Source: Flavobacteriales bacterium UBA4474
Lineage (GTDB): Bacteria > Bacteroidota > Bacteroidia > Flavobacteriales_D > Sanyastnellaceae
Assembly (NCBI GenBank): GCA_002389295.1
Contig: DGOE01000085.1
Span: forward strand, 1-9,092
DNA: 9,092 bases
Direction: 5' to 3'
The position numbers were made by a program, and so were the translations under genes. Under the pieces are notes generated by a model that was not told the DNA's origin, ran no database searches, and saw only the letters and a list, made by a program, of their open reading frames with translations. How positions within the stretch are numbered: the first letter of the stretch is position 1; every line of letters begins with the position of its first letter. Shown here piece after piece: positions 6,301-9,092 of this stretch.

Positions 6301-9092
6301 CTCGGTTGCACAGCAGCCGATGCGGACAACTTCGACGCCGGAGCCAACACCGATGATGGCTCTTGCCTCTATGGTGGGTGCACACAGATGGGCGCTTGCA
6401 ATTACGATCCAGCAGCCAATGACGACGACGGCAGTTGCACTTTCCCCGCCGACCTCTTCGGTGCCGACAATGTGGATTGCACTGGCGCCTGCATCAACGA
6501 TGCCGATGGTGACCTGGTGTGCGACGAGGACGAAGTGCAGGGATGCATGGATTCGGCCGCGTGCAATTACGACGCCTTGGCCACCGACGACGATGGGTCT
6601 TGTGAGAGCTTGTCTTGCGCGGGTTGCACCAACCCCGAGGCCGACAACTACGATGCGGACGCATCCATCGAGGATGGCTCGTGCGTGATCAGTGGTTGTA
6701 CATATGCGACCGCAGCGAACTACAACCCCGAAGCCACCATTGAGAATGGCACCTGCACGTTTGGCGGTTGCACCGATCCGGCGGCCATCAATTTCAGTGC
6801 CCTCGCCGATGTGGACGACGGCAGCTGCATCCTGATGGGCTGCACGGACCCCGATGCGATCAACTACAACCCCGACGCCACGCTCGACGACAACTCCTGT
6901 GAGGTCTACGGTTGCACCAACCCACTCGCGGTCAACTTCGCTTCCAATGCGGTGGTGGACGACGGCAGCTGCATCATTGCGGGCTGCACCAATCCGCTGG
7001 CCATCAACTACAGCGTTTCTGCGACGATAGACAACGGTTCCTGCATCCTGTTGGGTTGCACGAATCCTGCGGCGGACAACTACAATCCCGACGCCAACAT
7101 CAATGATGGGTCCTGCGTGATCGGTGGCTGCACACTGTCCTTTGCCACGAACTACAACCCGGCGGCGACATACGATGACGGCAGTTGCATCATCTACGGT
7201 TGCACCGATCCGGGCGCGTTGAACTTCAACTTCCTCGCGACTGTGGACAATGGCTCTTGCCTCTTTGCCGGTTGCTTGGATCCCGAGGCCGACAACTACA
7301 ACCCCGACGCGACATTCGATACAGGAGATTGCACCTACTTGGGCTGCACGGATGCTTCGGCGGCCAACTTCGATGCCGGTGCCAATACCGATGACGGTAC
7401 GTGCCAGTACCCCGGTTGTACCGATGCGGCTGCGGCCAACTTCGACGCCGGTGCCAACCTCGATGACGGCAGCTGCATTTATCCCGGCTGTACCGATTCC
7501 ACAGCGTGCAACTACGACGCGGGTGCCAACCAGGACGATGCGTCTTGTGACTATGTCTCCTGCCTTGGATGTACTGATCCGGTGGCGTGTGACTACGATG
7601 CAGACGCGACGCAGGAAGACGGGTCCTGTTCTTATCCCGTGGACCTCTACGGTGTGGACTGGCTCGATTGTGCGGGTGCTTGCCTCAATGACACCGACGG
7701 AGACGGCGTGTGCGACGAGGATGAAGTGGCTGGCTGCACCAACCCCATTGCGGTCAACTACGACTTGGCAGCGACGGACGACGATGGCTCTTGCCAAATC
7801 GAAGGCTGCACGGACACGACGGCGTCCAACTTTGATGCTGGTGCCAACCTTGACGATGGCAGTTGCATTTACCCCGGTTGCACGGATGACACCGCGGACA
7901 ACTATGACGCGGGTGCCAACAGCGATGATGGATCCTGTATCTACTACGGTTGCACGGATGCCGAAGCAGACAACTTTGACGAAGGCGCCAACAGCGACGA
8001 TGGTTCTTGTTTGTACTTCGGCTGCACCGACGCAGCTGCGGACAACTTCGACTCCGGCGCCAACAGTGACGACGGCTCCTGTCTGTATTTCGGTTGCACG
8101 GATTCTGTGGCAGACAACTATGACGCCGGCGCCAACAGCGATGACGGTTCTTGTCTGTACTACGGTTGTACCGATGAGATGGCCGACAACTTCGATGCCG
8201 GTGCCAACAGCGACGATGGCTCCTGCCTGTACTTCGGTTGCACCGATGAGACGGCCGACAACTTTGACGCTGGCGCCAACAGCGATGATGGTACTTGCGA
8301 GTACTTGGGTTGCACGGATGCTGCGGCCTCAAACTATGATGCGGGCGCCAATGTGGAAGACGGTTCTTGCACCTACCCGGGATGTACGGACAGCTTTGCA
8401 GACAACTACGATCCAGGAGCCAACCTCGAGGACGGCACCTGCGAATACCTCGGTTGTATCGACCCGCTGGCCATCAACTACGATGACTTCGCCAATGTGG
8501 ACGATGGGTCGTGCTTGTTCTTGGGATGTACGGATCCCGAGGCGGACAACTATGACCCCGACGCGAACTACGACAGCGGTGCTTGTATCTACATGGGATG
8601 CATGAATCCAGATGCCGCCAACTACGATCCTGATGCCAATGTGGACGACGGATTCTGCGTGCTGATGGGTTGCACGGATGCCGATGCAGCGAACTACGAT
8701 CCCGAGGCCAACACCAATGACGGTTCCTGCCTCTACGGAGGTTGTATTGACCCGGCTTACCTCGAATACGATGCCTCGGCAGATGTGGACGATGGGTCTT
8801 GTACCAACTTGATTGTGGAAGGCTGTACCGATCCGAATTTCACGGAATTCGACCCTGCCGCCAATGTCGAAGATGGCAGCTGTGCTACGGCTGTGATCCT
8901 CGGTTGCACGGACCCCAATTTCTTGGAGTACGACGCCACGGCCAACACCTACGATGGCAGTTGCAATACCCCCGTTGTCTTGGGCTGTATGGACCCCGCT
9001 TATGTGGAATACAATGCGCTGGCCAACACCGATGACGGTTCCTGCGCCACGCTGATTGTGCTCGGTTGTACCGATGAAGGGTTCCTGGAATT
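1..9092 (+). CDS. Giant Cys/Asp-rich repeat protein, internal fragment (both ends outside window)
   Basis: Frame 1 is open across the entire window: 3,030 codons with no stop, no identifiable start and no C-terminal sorting domain, so this is the interior of a larger gene. It encodes 92 complete cysteine-framed repeats and three copies (one partial) of a roughly 200-residue domain. Repeat phase, conserved residues and synonymous differences between copies all mark frame 1 as the coding frame. The product is very acidic: Lys occurs once (5434-5436), Arg and His occur only in the large domains, and the repeats have no basic residue. Eight segments resemble thrombospondin type 3 calcium-binding motifs (DxDGDGxCD). 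I infer an extracellular, disulfide- and Ca2+-stabilised rod or adhesin, probably from a marine Bacteroidota and possibly a type IX secretion substrate. Adhesin or matrix function is not shown by the sequence. I recognise the repeat style but no specific gene name. Confidence 0.95.
373..1380 (+). repeat. Array 1: 14 perfect-phase 72-bp short repeats
   Basis: Fourteen consecutive units start at 373, 445, 517 and every 72 bases to 1309, with no indel (14 x 72 = 1,008 bases). Each encodes 24 residues with Cys at positions 2 and 21, an N-Y/F-D core at 9-11 and a DDGSC-type end. Variants of the end motif include DDGNC (unit 661) and DDGGC (unit 1093). Two Cys per unit give an alternating CX18C / CX4C pattern, compatible with one disulfide per unit, either within a unit or between neighbours. 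No basic residue is present. Confidence 0.95.
1381..1611 (+). repeat. Long (6-Cys, TSP3-like) cassette plus lead-in unit to domain B
   Basis: The long cassette (1381-1533, 51 residues) has GC, ACNYD and NGSC, then a YLDCDGNC knot and DEDGDGVCDENE, a thrombospondin type 3-like Ca2+-binding motif. The next unit (1534-1611) is an ACNYN type ending DDGSCEYCSC. Its last Cys (1609-1611) is the border of domain B. The lead-in unit has five Cys and is completed by the Cys at 2254-2256 on the far side of the domain, suggesting that Cys pairs with one of the five across the insertion. Confidence 0.88.
1612..2253 (+). other. Domain B: complete copy of the recurring large domain
   Basis: About 214 residues without cysteine, lying between a CSC (1603-1611) and a single Cys (2254-2256). 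Landmarks in order are YGLRVERV, TTWRVIATV, ADQLSSAYG, PLQISS, FYQDPFGG, SFPDLAYDSWVTIG, SAQSPNQNW, GGAWFVT, VLLGQFTT and YQVFINGDGTTDLRV. It holds several of the window's few Arg residues and one of its two His. I recall similar YDSWVTIG domains in large secreted Bacteroidota proteins but know no family name. Two related copies here make it a real module; a binding or beta-sandwich role is inference. Confidence 0.85.
2257..2760 (+). repeat. Array 2a: 7 short 72-bp repeats
   Basis: Seven units start at 2257, 2329, 2401, 2473, 2545, 2617 and 2689, all exactly 72 bases, directly after the closing Cys of domain B. The first unit (ADNYDADAAYDDGSC) resembles the first unit after domain C (5728, DADAAYDDGSC), so the repeat following the domain seems to have been copied with it. 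The last unit has the variant end FNNGTC. Confidence 0.93.
2761..3003 (+). repeat. Long-medium cassette pair (6-Cys + 4-Cys) with TSP3-like motif
   Basis: The long unit 2761-2925 (55 residues) contains ACNFD, DDGTC, YDCNGDC and DTDGDGICDAFE, the last being the Ca2+-binding-like segment. The medium unit 2926-3003 (26 residues) contains ACNYF, DEDGSC and LTCA, then the GC of the next unit. Cysteine counts are 6 and 4. Confidence 0.9.
3004..3432 (+). repeat. Array 2b: 6 short repeats with length variants
   Basis: Units start at 3004 (25 residues, irregular PNDDLC end), 3079 (24), 3151 (23), 3220 (24), 3292 (23) and 3361 (24). The two 23-residue units share GCTDPEADNYDPQAN and an end shortened by one residue (DSNC and DTNC in place of DDGSC). 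They sit 141 bases apart, which implies duplication of a two-unit block. Each unit still has two Cys. Confidence 0.92.
3433..3666 (+). repeat. Long-medium cassette pair with TSP3-like motif
   Basis: The long unit 3433-3585 (51 residues) has ACNYD, DDGSC, LDCDGAC and DTDGDGVCNPDE. The medium unit 3586-3666 (27 residues) has ACNYD, an altered end (GGVIC instead of DDGSC) and SSCA before the next GC. The counts of 6 and 4 Cys are kept despite the altered DDGS motif. Confidence 0.9.
3667..3882 (+). repeat. Array 2c: 3 short repeats
   Basis: Three 72-base units start at 3667, 3739 and 3811. The first has the variant end LPSGNC, lacking both Asp of DDGS. The others end in VDDGSC and ADDGSC. The unit at 3739 has NFSP in place of NYDP. 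Confidence 0.92.
3883..4113 (+). repeat. Long-medium cassette pair with TSP3-like motif
   Basis: The long unit 3883-4032 (50 residues, the shortest long unit here) has ACNFD, DDGTC, YNCLGYC and DYDGDGVCDPFE. Its knot has NCLGYC in place of the usual DCxGxC. The medium unit 4033-4113 (27 residues) has ACNYD, ENNGTC and a TSCV tail, and includes a Trp, rare in these repeats. Confidence 0.9.
4114..4257 (+). repeat. Array 2d: 2 short repeats
   Basis: Two diverged 72-base units start at 4114 (NFSATATVDDGSC) and 4186 (NYEAQVTFNDGTC). Both Cys and the aromatic core residue are kept while the linker residues differ. Confidence 0.9.
4258..5145 (+). repeat. Array 2e: Cys-dense cluster of medium and long cassettes with degenerate units
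   Basis: The units are medium 4258; medium 4339; an atypical unit 4420-4518 (33 residues, starting CGDPAADNYD directly after SC, with VDGC replacing DDGSC and a stretched PPVVES linker); short medium 4519 (23 residues, AENDC end); long 4588 (54 residues, its Ca-site degraded to DVNENGLCD); medium 4750; medium 4831; long 4912 (52 residues, DTDEDGICDAFDE); and the lead-in unit 5068, which ends DGSCDFCSC at domain C. Every unit keeps an even Cys number, apart from the lead-in, whose five are completed by the Cys at 5725-5727. It is the most irregular and most Cys-rich part of the window. Confidence 0.88.
5146..5724 (+). other. Domain C: third copy of the recurring large domain
   Basis: About 193 residues without cysteine, framed by CSC (5137-5145) and a Cys (5725-5727), the same framing as domain B. 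Shared landmarks are YGVEVEV, TTYRVYATT, FIPDLAYDSWVTVG, INDGTGGGWYI, RVLLGQFTT and MRIQVFPDGDTDNDLRY. It is shorter and more diverged than A and B, lacks SAQSPNQNW (it has SGISPSW instead), and carries the only Lys of the whole window (5434-5436). Confidence 0.85.
5728..6375 (+). repeat. Array 3a: 9 perfect-phase short repeats
   Basis: Nine 72-base units run from 5728 to 6304 (9 x 72 = 648 bases) with no indel. The first has NPD instead of NYD in the core, losing the aromatic residue. The unit at 6232 has DDDSC instead of DDGSC. The remaining units are close to consensus. Confidence 0.95.
6376..6621 (+). repeat. Long-medium cassette pair with altered TSP3-like motif
   Basis: The long unit 6376-6540 (55 residues) has ACNYD, DDGSC, VDCTGAC and DADGDLVCDEDE. 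The second Gly of DGDG is Leu here, which may weaken a Ca2+ loop. The medium unit 6541-6621 (27 residues) has ACNYD, DDDGSC and LSCA. Confidence 0.9.
6622..7485 (+). repeat. Array 3b: 12 perfect-phase short repeats
   Basis: Twelve 72-base units run from 6622 to 7414 (12 x 72 = 864 bases). Many in the middle (6766-7269) are less acidic and more aliphatic, for example the unit at 6982 with INYSVSATIDNGSCILL. They form a distinct sub-family with NPLA/AINY cores and II/IL after the last Cys. Variant ends include DDNSC (6838) and DTGDC (7270). Confidence 0.94.
7486..7731 (+). repeat. Medium-long cassette pair with TSP3-like motif (reversed order)
   Basis: The medium unit 7486-7566 (27 residues: ACNYD, DDASC, VSCL) comes before the long unit 7567-7731 (55 residues: ACDYD, EDGSC, PVDLYGVDWLDCAGAC, DTDGDGVCDEDE). 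The PVDLYGVD linker also occurs in the long unit at 4588, pointing to shared origin of these two. The long unit here is followed by an ordinary short unit, unlike the other seven. Confidence 0.9.
7732..8739 (+). repeat. Array 3c: 14 perfect-phase short repeats
   Basis: Fourteen 72-base units run from 7732 to 8668 (1,008 bases, the same number as array 1) with no indel. The units 7876-8307 form a very similar sub-block. The later units (8452-8739) are more varied, with DSGAC (8524) and DDGFC (8596) ends. Confidence 0.95.
7876..8307 (+). repeat. Homogeneous six-unit block within array 3c
   Basis: Six successive units (7876, 7948, 8020, 8092, 8164, 8236) share ADN-Y/F-D and GANSDDG; the first five continue as SC-I/L-Y and the sixth has the end DDGTCEYL. 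The Ser in NSDDG also occurs once outside this block, in the long unit at 3433. The copies differ mainly at the two residues after GCTD, at Y/F choices and at synonymous third bases, indicating local amplification of one parental unit. Confidence 0.9.
8740..9092 (+). repeat. Array 3d: 81-bp (27-residue) EYD-type repeats, cut by window end
   Basis: The array changes type here. Four units start at 8740, 8821, 8902 and 8983, each exactly 81 bases, and a fifth begins at 9064. Consensus: GCxDPxxxEYD followed by xxANxDDGSC and then an uncharged tail such as ATLIVL. The core is EYD/EFD/EYN instead of DNYD, and three residues are added after the last Cys. Two Cys per unit remain. This could mark the approach to another domain or the C-terminal region, which is inference. 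Confidence 0.92.

Noticed and set aside
1462..7731. EF-hand or dockerin domains suggested by the DxDGDG segments
   Set aside because: The segments lack the helices and the paired 12-residue loop layout of EF-hands and dockerins. The DCxGxC...DGDGxCD pattern is closer to thrombospondin type 3 repeats.
4336..7797. A 1,153-codon open frame on the minus strand
   Set aside because: It lies codon-for-codon opposite frame 1, so its stops can only arise from sense TTA, CTA or TCA. Those codons are rare in this gene, and its stop at 4336-4338 is the complement of a sense TCA. The translation is a low-complexity V/I/G/A/R shadow of the repeats, with no start context.
7250..8605. A 451-codon open frame on the plus strand in another frame, and similar ones at 5675-6688 and 3059-3643
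   Set aside because: These are Thr/Met/Arg/Pro-rich frame-shifted readings of the repeats. Conservation between repeat copies fits frame 1 (variation at its third positions), and these frames have no plausible initiation site.
373..9092. CRISPR array or non-coding satellite, given the regular 72-base period
   Set aside because: The copies differ throughout, there is no constant repeat with unique spacers, and the period is an exact number of codons in an open frame with conserved Cys, Asp and aromatic residues. This is a protein repeat.
373..9092. Intramolecular Lys-Asn isopeptide bonds as in Gram-positive adhesins
   Set aside because: The repeats contain no Lys, so this type of cross-link cannot form there. 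Disulfides and metal binding are the plausible stabilisers.
1..9092. Eukaryotic (algal or animal) or viral origin of the gene
   Set aside because: Similar Cys/Asp repeats could occur outside bacteria, and no marker gene is here to settle it. The long intron-free frame and the combination of repeat, TSP3-like motif and YDSWVT domain fit large secreted Bacteroidota proteins better, so I keep that as the preferred but unproven reading.

Overview
The whole 9,092-base window lies inside one giant protein-coding gene on the + strand. Reading frame 1 stays open from base 1 to the last base: 3,030 full codons plus two bases, with no in-frame stop. No translation start, promoter, ribosome binding site, terminator, RNA gene or second gene is visible. 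Both ends of the gene are outside the window, so the full protein exceeds 3,000 residues by an unknown amount.

The protein is a modular, repeat-built, probably extracellular polypeptide. I count 92 complete cysteine-framed repeat units plus one cut by the right edge. They follow a consensus read as GCTDPxADNYD followed directly by PxANxDDGSCxYx (24 residues, 72 bases). A roughly 200-residue non-repeat domain interrupts them and is present once as a C-terminal part (1-369) and twice in full (1612-2253 and 5146-5724). Layout: partial domain A; array 1 (373-1611); domain B; array 2 (2257-5145); domain C; array 3 (5728 to the right edge).

The repeat units fall into a few cassettes. Short units have 2 Cys (about 24 residues; 68 copies). 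Medium units have 4 Cys, with ACNYD and a trailing SCxG (about 27 residues; 10 copies). Long units have 6 Cys, with ACNYD, a DCxGxC knot and a thrombospondin-type-3-like DxDGDGxCD segment (50-55 residues; 8 copies). Two units carry the large domain. At the right end the array switches to four 27-residue units with an EYD core. Every unit has an even number of cysteines, counting the one that closes each domain insertion. The repeat arrays (about 2,497 residues) contain no Lys, Arg or His at all, and most units carry 4-7 acidic residues.

Aspartate-rich, Cys-framed repeats with DGDG calcium-binding-like motifs, in a protein of this size, fit a secreted surface or adhesin-type protein. This style is familiar from marine Bacteroidota (Flavobacteriales-like), where such proteins are often type IX secretion substrates. 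The taxonomic and secretion assignments are inference, because neither the signal peptide nor the C-terminal sorting domain is in the window. Long open frames on the opposite strand are codon-composition shadows of this gene, not genes.
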